Shown: in pieces, positions 24,124 through 32,028 of the stretch | Layout of the letters: every line of letters begins with the position of its first letter | Numbering within the stretch: position 1 is the first letter of the stretch | Origin: Bacteroidota bacterium | GTDB lineage: Bacteria; Bacteroidota; Bacteroidia; Bacteroidales; GCA-2748055 | Assembly (NCBI GenBank): GCA_003648635.1 | Contig: QMPQ01000008.1 | Location: 1 to 34,480, forward strand | DNA length: 34,480 nt | Direction: 5' to 3' | The notes under the pieces: model-generated | Told to the model about the DNA's origin: nothing | The model's input: the letters and a program-made list of their open reading frames with translations, nothing else | Database searches by the model: none | Translations under genes and position numbers: made by a program

Positions 24124-25452
24124 TTGAAAAAGATTCTGATTTTTATATCTCTGTTTATTTTCCTCTTTTTTGGAGAGATCGCATTGACCTTCTCCGATAA
24201 GGGATATCCATCTCTTTTGAATGATGAAGAAGTACCTTTCTCTCTGCTGATTGACAATCAATACTCTGATTTTGAGGGAACAAACAATATAGACAAGCAA
24301 ATTGATGCTTTTCTCAAGCGCTGGAAGATTGAGGGTGCCAGTCTGGCCGTTACCAAGGATGAACGTCTGGTATATGCCAAAGGATTTGGTACAGCCAATA
24401 AGGAAACAGGAGAGGATGTGAAGCCTGGTCACCTTTTCCGAATTGCATCTGTCTCCAAACTGATCACTGCTGTAGCCATTATGAAATTATATGAGGAAGG
24501 AATGCTCGAACTGGACGACCCTGTTTTTGGAGAGCATGGTATTCTTAATGACTCAATATTCAGAAACTATGTGGATCCCAGGGTTGAGGAAATAAGTGTT
24601 CGCCACCTCTTAAACCATACTGCTGGTTGGTCAAGATACGCAGGTGATCCCATATTCAATCCGCTTTATATTGCCAGGAAAATGAATGTTCCGGCTCCTG
24701 CTGCTGTAGAAGATATCCTGCAATATACGCTTACGCGAAAATTGAACTTTGAACCCGGAACCCGTTACAGCTATTCCAACATGGGCTACGCCATACTTGG
24801 AAAGATCATTGAGCGGGAAAGCGGAATGCCCTACCAGGATTATGTGGTTATGAATCTGCTTAAGCCACTGGGTATTCATGATATGCATATCGGGAAAAGT
24901 TACTATCATGAAAAATACCCAAACGAGGTCAGATACCACAGTAGTGCAGGTGTAATGACCACCCGTGCCATGGATGGATCGGGTGAAATTGTACCTATAT
25001 ATTATGGTGGCAATGATATGGAACTGCTGGGTCCGGCCGGAGGCTGGGTGGCTTCAGCTCCGGAACTGATAAAATTTATGACGGCCATAGATGGCTTTGA
25101 TGACCAGCCCGACATTCTTACTCCAGAAACCATAGCCAGTATGTCGGATCCAAGTATTGCTGGAAAAGGTCTTTTCGGCTGGAGGGGAAGCGACAGTTAC
25201 GGCACCTGGTGGCGCACAGGTTATCTCTCCGGCTCTTCAGCCTTGATAGTCAGGCAAACGGATGGAATAAACTGGGTTGTCATGACAAATACCACTACCT
25301 ATAAACAATCCAGAATACACAGGTATGTTTCGGCTATGATGTTTGGGGCAATAAGTAAAGTTCAGCAATGGCCTGATATTGACCTTTTCACCATGGAAGA
25401 GAAACATCCCGGGCCAATTGCAGATATTCCTGCAACAAATCCGAAACTTTAG
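24124..25452 (+). CDS. Serine hydrolase of the class C beta-lactamase / penicillin-binding-like family
   Basis: A 442-residue exported or membrane-anchored hydrolase: a hydrophobic N-terminal segment (ILIFISLFIFLFF) precedes a beta-lactamase-fold domain. The nucleophile motif SxxK is S109-V-S-K112 (RIASVSKL) and the second motif YxN is in YSYSNMGY. These families include AmpC, DD-carboxypeptidases and esterases, so an antibiotic-resistance function should not be assumed. The start is a TTG, since no in-frame ATG precedes or closely follows and the hydrophobic leader begins right there. It appears to be a single-gene unit downstream of the structured RNA. Confidence 0.87.
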   Translation: MKKILIFISLFIFLFFGEIALTFSDKGYPSLLNDEEVPFSLLIDNQYSDFEGTNNIDKQIDAFLKRWKIEGASLAVTKDERLVYAKGFGTANKETGEDVKPGHLFRIASVSKLITAVAIMKLYEEGMLELDDPVFGEHGILNDSIFRNYVDPRVEEISVRHLLNHTAGWSRYAGDPIFNPLYIARKMNVPAPAAVEDILQYTLTRKLNFEPGTRYSYSNMGYAILGKIIERESGMPYQDYVVMNLLKPLGIHDMHIGKSYYHEKYPNEVRYHSSAGVMTTRAMDGSGEIVPIYYGGNDMELLGPAGGWVASAPELIKFMTAIDGFDDQPDILTPETIASMSDPSIAGKGLFGWRGSDSYGTWWRTGYLSGSSALIVRQTDGINWVVMTNTTTYKQSRIHRYVSAMMFGAISKVQQWPDIDLFTMEEKHPGPIADIPATNPKL

Positions 25453-25512
25453 TCGATATTATTCAATCCCAATTATTTTCCTTTTATCTTAGTGCGATAA
25501 GAGCTGATTTTA

Positions 25513-26439
25513 ATGGAACTTTCATCCATCAAACACATAGATCCTTCGCAACTGGCTGATTTTAAGGCTGATTTGTTTATTACTGGTCTTGGCTATGAAA
25601 GTCGAAGCACCACCGTGGCACGGAGGTTTGAAAACAACTCCTGCAGAAAAATTGCCCTGGAGAACAACAACCTCATCAAAGAGTATTCATACCAGGAAAA
25701 TAGCGACTATTTGGAGAAGCATGGCTTTGAGATTATCAGGGTCCAATCTGAGCTTCCTGACGTGGATGAAATTTTCCAATCACTGAGTAGGGATACCATT
25801 AATATTGTCCTTGATTGCACCAATATGCCCCCCTTATGGTACTATGAGTTTTTCAAGTGGTTTGATGAGAAACAGGCTGCAGAGGGAAAGGTCCGGATGA
25901 GGATTGCCTATACCATGGCCAAGTATGTACGGCAACCTGGTTCACGCAAGGTTAAAGAGATCTTTGATTTTTTGAAGGAGGAGGTAAGACCTGCAAATGG
26001 CAAGAAGGTTGCTCTGATCCTGGGACTTGGGCAGGGAAAAAATGTCTCTGATTCGATATTCAAAATGATTAATCCTGATCTGCTTTATCTCTATTATGCT
26101 GATCCCCCTGCGGAAAAACGCTTTGTTGAGAAGGTCTTTGTAAATAACCATAACCTGATTAACGAAGCTCCCATCAGGAACCTTGTTGCCTATCCAATCC
26201 GTAACGGACAGGCGATCTATCAGAGTCTGATTAATATCATTCTACCTCTGCGCGATGAGTACTCCATTGTGCTTATTCCTCAGGGTCCTAAAATATTCTC
26301 TGTGGTATCTATGCTGGTTCATATGGGATACCCCGATATCAGGATTAGTTATCCGCGTTTTAAGAAGCCACCTTCAGTCGATCGTCTGCCCAAAGACGAA
26401 CCTGTTGTACTGGACATTCTATTCGAAGGCGAAGAGTAA
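25513..26439 (+). CDS. Conserved-looking hypothetical protein, two alpha/beta domains
   Basis: I do not recognise this 308-residue soluble protein with confidence. It has two Rossmann-like halves. The first (about 15-140) contains FITGLGYESRSTT and a strand ending in NIVLDCTNMPPLWYYEFF. The second (about 160-300) contains ALILGLGQGKN, LYLYYADPP and IVLIPQGPKIFSVVSMLVHMGYP. The repeated pattern of a hydrophobic strand then a Gly-rich turn suggests nucleotide or phosphate binding, and the layout recalls CARF-like sensor folds, but that is only an impression. No signal peptide or membrane segment is seen. It lies alone between a hydrolase and the E2 gene; 71 bp follow before E2, with a TGGTAT/ATACCA inverted repeat at 26451-26469. 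Confidence 0.75.
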   Translation: MELSSIKHIDPSQLADFKADLFITGLGYESRSTTVARRFENNSCRKIALENNNLIKEYSYQENSDYLEKHGFEIIRVQSELPDVDEIFQSLSRDTINIVLDCTNMPPLWYYEFFKWFDEKQAAEGKVRMRIAYTMAKYVRQPGSRKVKEIFDFLKEEVRPANGKKVALILGLGQGKNVSDSIFKMINPDLLYLYYADPPAEKRFVEKVFVNNHNLINEAPIRNLVAYPIRNGQAIYQSLINIILPLRDEYSIVLIPQGPKIFSVVSMLVHMGYPDIRISYPRFKKPPSVDRLPKDEPVVLDILFEGEE

Positions 26440-26510
26440 AAACAATTTCATGGTATGGTTGTTATACCAACAAATTTTCTGATACTACACCATTTTCATA
26501 TACTATAATT

Positions 26511-27824
26511 ATGGCAAATTTTGATATTATCATGCCGAAGATGGGTGAGAGTATTGAAGAAGCAACAATTACAAATTGGTTTGTTAAAGAGGGAGATATG
26601 GTAGAGGAGGATGATGTCCTTCTTGAAATTGCCACCGATAAAGTTGATTCTGAGATACCGTCACCTGTTGAAGGAGTTATTAAAAAAATATTTTTCAGGC
26701 AGGATGAGGTTGTCGCTGTAGGTACCGTGATTGCAGTTATTGGTTTGGATGGTGATGATTCTTCCAGCCCTGATGAAAAGCCTGAAGCTGTTATCGAAGA
26801 GGAAGTTAGTGATTCAGAGCCTGAAGTCATCCATGAAAAGAAGAACGATGAGCCTGTGGTTTCAAGCCAGGGGAGGTTCTATTCCCCGCTGGTCCGAACC
26901 ATTGCTGGAAAGGAAGGTGTTTCGCAGGATGAACTTGATGCCATCGAAGGAAGTGGATTAAATGGGAGGGTTCGTAAAGAAGATCTCCTGAAATACCTTG
27001 AGAACAGGGGTGGAGCCTTACCAGTCCAAACTGAAAAAGCAGTAGCAGCTGCTCCAGGTTCTGCCCCCCCTGCAAAGAAAGAATCTGCGCCAGCATCCAC
27101 CATGGAAGGTGATGAGGTCATCGAAATGAGCAGGCTCAGGAAGCTGATCGCCGATCATATGATCCGCTCCAAGCAGACTTCGGCTCATGTCACTAATATG
27201 ATTGAAGTGGATGTAAGCGCTGTGGTTGAATGGAGAAACCGTGCGAAAGAAGACTTTCTAAAAAAAGAAGGTGTTAAGCTTACTTACCTTCCCGTATTCC
27301 TGGAAGCGACCGTTAAAGCACTACGTGATTTCCCGCAGATCAATGCTTCCGTGGATGGGGATAAGATCATTTTAAAGAAAAACATCAATCTTGGTATAGC
27401 CGTTTCATTACCCGATAATAACCTGATCGTACCAAATATAAAAGATGCAGGAGCCCTGAATCTGACGGGGCTTACAAAAAAGATGAATGCCCTGGCATCA
27501 GCTGCTCGAAGCAATAAACTAAATCCTGACGATATCAGTGGCGGAACCTTTACGGTAACCAATTTCGGTTCTTTTCAGAACGATATAGGCACTCCCATTA
27601 TCAATCAGCCCGAAGTGGCCATTCTGGCAATAGGAGCTATTAAGAAGAAACCTGCGGTGATCGAAACTGAGATGGGGGATATGATTGCCATCAGGCAGAA
27701 GATGTGGTTATCCCTTACATACGACCACAGGATTGTTGATGGCGCCCTTGGAGGTGCATTTCTGAAACGCCTGGGAGACTATATCGAATCATTTGATCCC
27801 CATGCCGGTAATTTTAAACTCTAA
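26511..27824 (+). CDS. 2-oxoacid dehydrogenase E2, dihydrolipoyl acyltransferase
   Basis: E2 core of a branched-chain-type 2-oxoacid dehydrogenase, which transfers the acyl group from lipoate to CoA. Domain order: lipoyl domain (1-80) with lipoyl-lysine K44 in ATDKVDSEIPSP; an acidic then Ala/Pro-rich linker; the E1/E3-binding domain (about 122-162, YSPLVRTIAGKEGVS...GLNGRVRKEDLLKYL); a second Ala/Pro linker; and the catalytic domain (about 200-437) with the active-site TYDHRIVDG. The 437-residue length is normal for an E2 with one lipoyl domain. The E1 gene begins 6 nt downstream. No E3 is in this window. Confidence 0.95.
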   Translation: MANFDIIMPKMGESIEEATITNWFVKEGDMVEEDDVLLEIATDKVDSEIPSPVEGVIKKIFFRQDEVVAVGTVIAVIGLDGDDSSSPDEKPEAVIEEEVSDSEPEVIHEKKNDEPVVSSQGRFYSPLVRTIAGKEGVSQDELDAIEGSGLNGRVRKEDLLKYLENRGGALPVQTEKAVAAAPGSAPPAKKESAPASTMEGDEVIEMSRLRKLIADHMIRSKQTSAHVTNMIEVDVSAVVEWRNRAKEDFLKKEGVKLTYLPVFLEATVKALRDFPQINASVDGDKIILKKNINLGIAVSLPDNNLIVPNIKDAGALNLTGLTKKMNALASAARSNKLNPDDISGGTFTVTNFGSFQNDIGTPIINQPEVAILAIGAIKKKPAVIETEMGDMIAIRQKMWLSLTYDHRIVDGALGGAFLKRLGDYIESFDPHAGNFKL

Positions 27825-27830
27825 GCAACA

Positions 27831-29873
27831 ATGTCAACAAAGAAGAAATATAGTATTAAGCATACAGACAAAGAGACCCTGGCAAAATGGCTAAAACTGA
27901 TGCTGGTCGGTAGGGCTATTGACAACAGAGCTCCCAATTATCTGAAACAGGCCATTGGTTGGTCCTACCATGCACCATTTGCAGGCCATGATGGCATTCA
28001 GCTGGCCATTGGACAAATCTTTGACCGAGAGCATGATCACCTCTTCCCCTATTACCGGGATATGCTGACAACACACTCTGCAGGTCTCACTGCAGAAGAG
28101 CTGATACTCAATGGAATTTCCAGGGATTCGGATGTGGCTGGTGGAGGAAGGCATATGTCCAACCATTTTGCAAAGCCGGAATGGAACATTCACAACGTTT
28201 CATCCTGTACAGGAAATCATACCCTTCATGCTGTGGGCCTGGCCCGCGCCATGAAAAAATACAAGGTTCCCGGTGTGGCCATAAGCTCCCAGGGCGAATC
28301 GTCCGTTTCGGAAGGATATGTTTATGAAGCCATCAATGGTGCAAGCACTGAAAAACTTCCGGTTATTTTTGTGTTTCAGGACAACGGATATGGCATCTCG
28401 GTTCCCAAGGCAGATCAGACTGCTAACCGAAAAGTGGCAAATAACTTTACAGGATTTAAAAACCTGGAAATATTTCATTGCAACGGCAAAGATGTATTCG
28501 ATAGTATGAATACCATGACCGCTGCCAAAGCATATGTGGCTGAACATGAACACCCGGTCATTGTGCATGCAAATTGTGTCAGAATTCACTCTCACTCCAA
28601 TTCCGACAGGCACGATCTCTACCGGGATGATTATGAATTGAACTATGTCAATGAATATGATCCACTGGCTAAATTCAGGCGCCTGTTGCTCAGATACGAG
28701 CGGTTTACCGAAGCTGAGCTGGAAGCGGTAGAAGCGGAGGCAAAAGGGGTGGTAAAAGCTGCCCATAAGGTGGGGATGAATGCTCCCCAACCAACACCCG
28801 AGTCGATCTATGACTTCGTTATTCCCGAACCCTATGTAAGCGACAAATACCCCGAGGGCCTTCATACCTTTGAAGGAGAGCCGAAAAAATTGATAGAAGG
28901 ATTGAACGAGACTCTGAAAGCAGAGTTTCGTCATAATCCCGACACTTTTATCTGGGGACAGGATGTGGCCCACAAGGAGAAGGGAGGGATCTTCAATGTA
29001 ACCAAGGGGATGCAGCAGGAATTTGGCAAAGAACGCGTCTTCAATGGCCCCATTGCAGAAGACTTTATCATGGGGACTGCTAATGGAATGAGCCGGTTCA
29101 ATGACAAACTTCGTATTGTGGTTGAAGGTGCTGAGTTTGCCGATTATTTCTGGCCCGCCATGGAGCAGTTTGTTGAAACTACCCATGAATACTGGCGCAC
29201 AAAAGGTCAATTTTCGCCCAATATCACTGTTCGACTGGCATCTGGAGGATATATAGGGGGTGGACTCTATCACTCGCAGACTATTGAGGGCTCTTTAACA
29301 CCTTTGCCGGGAGTAAGGGTGGTATACCCTTCATATGCAGATGATGCTGCCGGATTGCTTCGTACCAGCATGCGTTCAAGAGGTATGACACTCTTCCTTG
29401 AGCCCAAGGCACTCTATAATTCCAGCAAGGTGCTTTCACCCATTCCCGATGACTTTGAGGTGCCTTTTGGCAAAGCCCGGTTAAGAAGGGAAGGAACTGA
29501 TATGAGCATTATAACCTATGGCAATACCACTCCTCTGTGCGTGGATCTTGCAGACAAGTTTTTGAAGGATGACATAGCAAGTATAGAGGTACTGGACCTT
29601 CGTTCTCTCAGTCCGCTCGACAACGAAGCGATCATGGCTACTGTTAAGAAAACAGGGAAAATTCTTATGGTACATGAAGATAAGGTGTTTGGTGGATTCG
29701 GGGGAGAGGTAGCTGCACTGATTAATGAGATGGCCTTTGAGCATTTGGATGCTCCCGTTAAAAGAGTGGGATCCACCTTTACGCCTGTTGGGTTTAACAG
29801 GATCCTGGAAGCAGCGGTCCTTCCCGATCTGGCTAGAATTGAAAATGCTGCAACAGAGCTGTTGAACTACTAA
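27831..29873 (+). CDS. 2-oxoacid (branched-chain-type) dehydrogenase E1, alpha and beta fused
   Basis: A 680-residue thiamine-diphosphate enzyme that decarboxylates 2-oxoacids and acylates the E2 lipoyl group. Residues about 1-330 are the alpha part (PYYRDMLTTHSAG, GGGRHMSNHF, and the ThDP segment QGESSVSEG...FQDNGYGIS). Residues about 350-680 are the beta part (FIWGQDVAHKEKGGIF, GPIAEDFIMGTANG, ASGGYIGGGLYHSQTIEG). In most bacteria these are two polypeptides; the fused form is common in Bacteroidota. The ThDP motif departs from GDG...NN to GES...DN. The gene is in an operon with E2 (6 nt before) and probably the flavodoxin (17 nt after). The likely substrates are branched-chain 2-oxoacids or pyruvate. 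Confidence 0.92.
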   Translation: MSTKKKYSIKHTDKETLAKWLKLMLVGRAIDNRAPNYLKQAIGWSYHAPFAGHDGIQLAIGQIFDREHDHLFPYYRDMLTTHSAGLTAEELILNGISRDSDVAGGGRHMSNHFAKPEWNIHNVSSCTGNHTLHAVGLARAMKKYKVPGVAISSQGESSVSEGYVYEAINGASTEKLPVIFVFQDNGYGISVPKADQTANRKVANNFTGFKNLEIFHCNGKDVFDSMNTMTAAKAYVAEHEHPVIVHANCVRIHSHSNSDRHDLYRDDYELNYVNEYDPLAKFRRLLLRYERFTEAELEAVEAEAKGVVKAAHKVGMNAPQPTPESIYDFVIPEPYVSDKYPEGLHTFEGEPKKLIEGLNETLKAEFRHNPDTFIWGQDVAHKEKGGIFNVTKGMQQEFGKERVFNGPIAEDFIMGTANGMSRFNDKLRIVVEGAEFADYFWPAMEQFVETTHEYWRTKGQFSPNITVRLASGGYIGGGLYHSQTIEGSLTPLPGVRVVYPSYADDAAGLLRTSMRSRGMTLFLEPKALYNSSKVLSPIPDDFEVPFGKARLRREGTDMSIITYGNTTPLCVDLADKFLKDDIASIEVLDLRSLSPLDNEAIMATVKKTGKILMVHEDKVFGGFGGEVAALINEMAFEHLDAPVKRVGSTFTPVGFNRILEAAVLPDLARIENAATELLNY

Positions 29874-29890
29874 TTCTTAAGATCCTAACA

Positions 29891-30397
29891 ATGAATAAAA
29901 CCGCAATAATATACAGTTATAATACCAAGAAGACCGGAAAGATCGCAACTCTGATTCAGGAGGGCTTTGAGGATTCCACCATTGAAATGCTTAATGCTGA
30001 AGAGATCACAGAAGATATCTTTCTATCCTTTGACCATATCATTATGGGCGTAGCCACCTGGTTCGATGGCGAGCTGCCCAATTTCTGGGATGAATTTGTA
30101 CCTGCCCTTGAAGAGTTGGACCTGACAGGAAAAAAGATAGCCCTGTTTGGATTGGGCGATCAGAAAGGTTATCCTGAAAATTTCCTGGATGGTGTGGGTA
30201 TCATGGCGGGGATCCTGGAAACTCAGGGGGCAACACTGGTAGGATTCACCTCGTCGGAGGGATATGAATTCGAGAGCTCAAAGGCTTTACGGAATGATGT
30301 CTTCATGGGCCTGGCCATCGACTACGAGAATCAGGGATCCATGAACCAGGAGCGTGCCGCTGCATGGGTAGAGCAGCTGAAGAAAGAGTTCGCCTGA
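29891..30397 (+). CDS. fldA: Flavodoxin
   Basis: A 168-residue FMN electron carrier of the long-chain flavodoxin type. The phosphate-binding loop is SYNTKKTGKIA near the N terminus; the isoalloxazine loops lie around ATWFDGELPNFWDEF and LFGLGDQKGYPENFLDG. It is cytoplasmic. It starts 17 nt after the E1 stop and is followed by a hairpin terminator, so it is probably the last gene of the E2-E1 operon. The pairing with a 2-oxoacid dehydrogenase is suggestive of electron transfer but not proof of it. Confidence 0.93.
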   Translation: MNKTAIIYSYNTKKTGKIATLIQEGFEDSTIEMLNAEEITEDIFLSFDHIIMGVATWFDGELPNFWDEFVPALEELDLTGKKIALFGLGDQKGYPENFLDGVGIMAGILETQGATLVGFTSSEGYEFESSKALRNDVFMGLAIDYENQGSMNQERAAAWVEQLKKEFA

Positions 30398-30418
30398 TAC
30401 GATTCCGTGAATTTTAAC

Positions 30419-30438
30419 CATGCTGGATAGCATGTTTT
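30419..30438 (+). terminator. Rho-independent terminator after fldA
   Basis: CATGCT-GGAT-AGCATG is a perfect 6-bp hairpin followed by TTTT. A second AGCAT nearby (30439-30443) could pair with the same upstream arm as an alternative. Confidence 0.6.
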
Positions 30439-30495
30439 AGCATTAATTTTACTTCTTTTGTGCTTTACGAATGTTATCTGTTAATATGTAGAGCC

Positions 30496-31995
30496 ATGGC
30501 GAAAGACCGCGTTTATATCTTCGACACCACCTTAAGAGACGGGGAACAGGTTCCCGGCTGTCAGCTAAATACCATTGAAAAAATTGAGGTGGCCAAAGCA
30601 CTGGAGGAACTTGGGGTGGATGTGATTGAGGCAGGATTCCCCATTTCCAGTCCAGGTGACTTCAATTCTGTAATTGAAATCTCAAAAGCGGTGTCTGAAC
30701 CGACAATCTGTGCACTTACACGTGCTGTAAAGAAAGATATCGAGGTTGCTGCTGAATCTTTAAAATTTGCCAAACGCGGTAGAATCCATACAGGGATAGG
30801 AACCTCCTATTATCACATTTATCACAAGCTAAACAGTAATCCTGAGGAGATCATTCAAAGGGGTGCTGAAGCTGTCAGATACGCCAAATCCTTTGTAGAA
30901 GATGTGGAATTCTACGCAGAAGATGCAGGGCGATCGGACAATAAGTACCTCGCTCAGGTGGTTGAAGCGATGATAGATGCAGGAGCTACAGTCATCAATA
31001 TTCCTGATACTACTGGCTATACACTGCCTGATGAGTACGGGAAAAAAATTAAATACCTGGTAGATCATGTAAGCAATATTGATAGGGCCATCCTCTCCAC
31101 CCATTGTCACAATGACCTGGGAATGGCCACTGCCAACACGATGAGCGGAATAATAAATGGTGCCAGGCAAGTCGAAGTAACCATGAATGGAATCGGAGAG
31201 CGCGCAGGTAATACGTCTCTGGAAGAAGTTGTTATGATAATGAAGAGTCGTAAACACCTGAACCTGCAATCCAATATTAATGCTCGAAAAATTTACAGTA
31301 CCAGTAGACTGGTATCCACCCTGATGCGCATGCCGGTACAGCCCAATAAGGCCATTGTAGGAAGAAATGCTTTTGCCCACTCCTCTGGAATACACCAGGA
31401 TGGAGTACTAAAAAGGCGTGAGAACTATGAGATTATCAATCCTAAATCGGTGGGGATACAGGAGTCTTCCATTCTGCTTACCGCAAGAAGTGGCAGGGCT
31501 GCATTAAAACACAGGCTTGGAAAGCTGGGCTTTACCTTCAGCAAAGATGCACTTGATAAAATATATGAGGAATTTCTGGTACTTGCCGATTCCAAAAAAG
31601 AGATCGTTGATGAAGATCTGAAAATGCTGGCGGGCTCCAGGGACAGGGATATAAAACGAAATCTGCATCTCGATAAATTGCAGGTACTCTGCGGTTTAGG
31701 TACTGCGCCAGTGGCAACTGTTTCGCTCATCTGGGAAGGGGTAACGCATACAGCCACTTCGGAAGGAAATGGTCCAGTTGATGCCTCTATCAATGCGGTC
31801 AAGATGATCCTGAATAAGAAGGTAAGGATCGAGGAGTTTTTGATTCAAGCCATTACCAAGGGAAGTGATGATATGGGGAAGGTACATATGCAGGTTGAAA
31901 GCAAATCTGTACTCTATTATGGCTTCTCTGCATCCACCGATATTGTCACAGCGTCAGTTGAAGCGTTTATTGACGCCATGAGTCAAATTGTTTAG
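30496..31995 (+). CDS. leuA: 2-isopropylmalate synthase
   Basis: LeuA condenses acetyl-CoA with 2-oxoisovalerate in the first committed step of leucine synthesis. The ATG at 30496 ([18 protein letters not shown]) is chosen over the track start at 30460, which adds 12 unlikely residues. Catalytic-barrel motifs are [23 protein letters not shown] and [12 protein letters not shown]. The C-terminal leucine-sensing domain is present (about 390-499: [23 protein letters not shown]), so feedback inhibition is expected. Related citramalate synthases share the fold; the N-terminal segment and HQDG block favour LeuA. No other leu genes are adjacent. A terminator separates it from fldA. Confidence 0.92.
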   Translation: MAKDRVYIFDTTLRDGEQVPGCQLNTIEKIEVAKALEELGVDVIEAGFPISSPGDFNSVIEISKAVSEPTICALTRAVKKDIEVAAESLKFAKRGRIHTGIGTSYYHIYHKLNSNPEEIIQRGAEAVRYAKSFVEDVEFYAEDAGRSDNKYLAQVVEAMIDAGATVINIPDTTGYTLPDEYGKKIKYLVDHVSNIDRAILSTHCHNDLGMATANTMSGIINGARQVEVTMNGIGERAGNTSLEEVVMIMKSRKHLNLQSNINARKIYSTSRLVSTLMRMPVQPNKAIVGRNAFAHSSGIHQDGVLKRRENYEIINPKSVGIQESSILLTARSGRAALKHRLGKLGFTFSKDALDKIYEEFLVLADSKKEIVDEDLKMLAGSRDRDIKRNLHLDKLQVLCGLGTAPVATVSLIWEGVTHTATSEGNGPVDASINAVKMILNKKVRIEEFLIQAITKGSDDMGKVHMQVESKSVLYYGFSASTDIVTASVEAFIDAMSQIV

Positions 31996-32028
31996 CAGGG
32001 CAGTCGCACTTTTTACTATTTTTACATA

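Noticed and set aside
28200-29273. 357-codon ORF antisense to the fused E1 gene
   Set aside because: It lies wholly inside a strongly supported gene; its Cys/Phe/His/Ile-rich translation has no domain and it has no promoter of its own. It is a long shadow ORF.
30460-30495. Upstream extension of leuA and a short ORF (MLSVNM) as a leader peptide
   Set aside because: It has only one leucine codon and no clear antiterminator pair linked to it; the hairpin at 30419-30438 is better explained as the fldA terminator.
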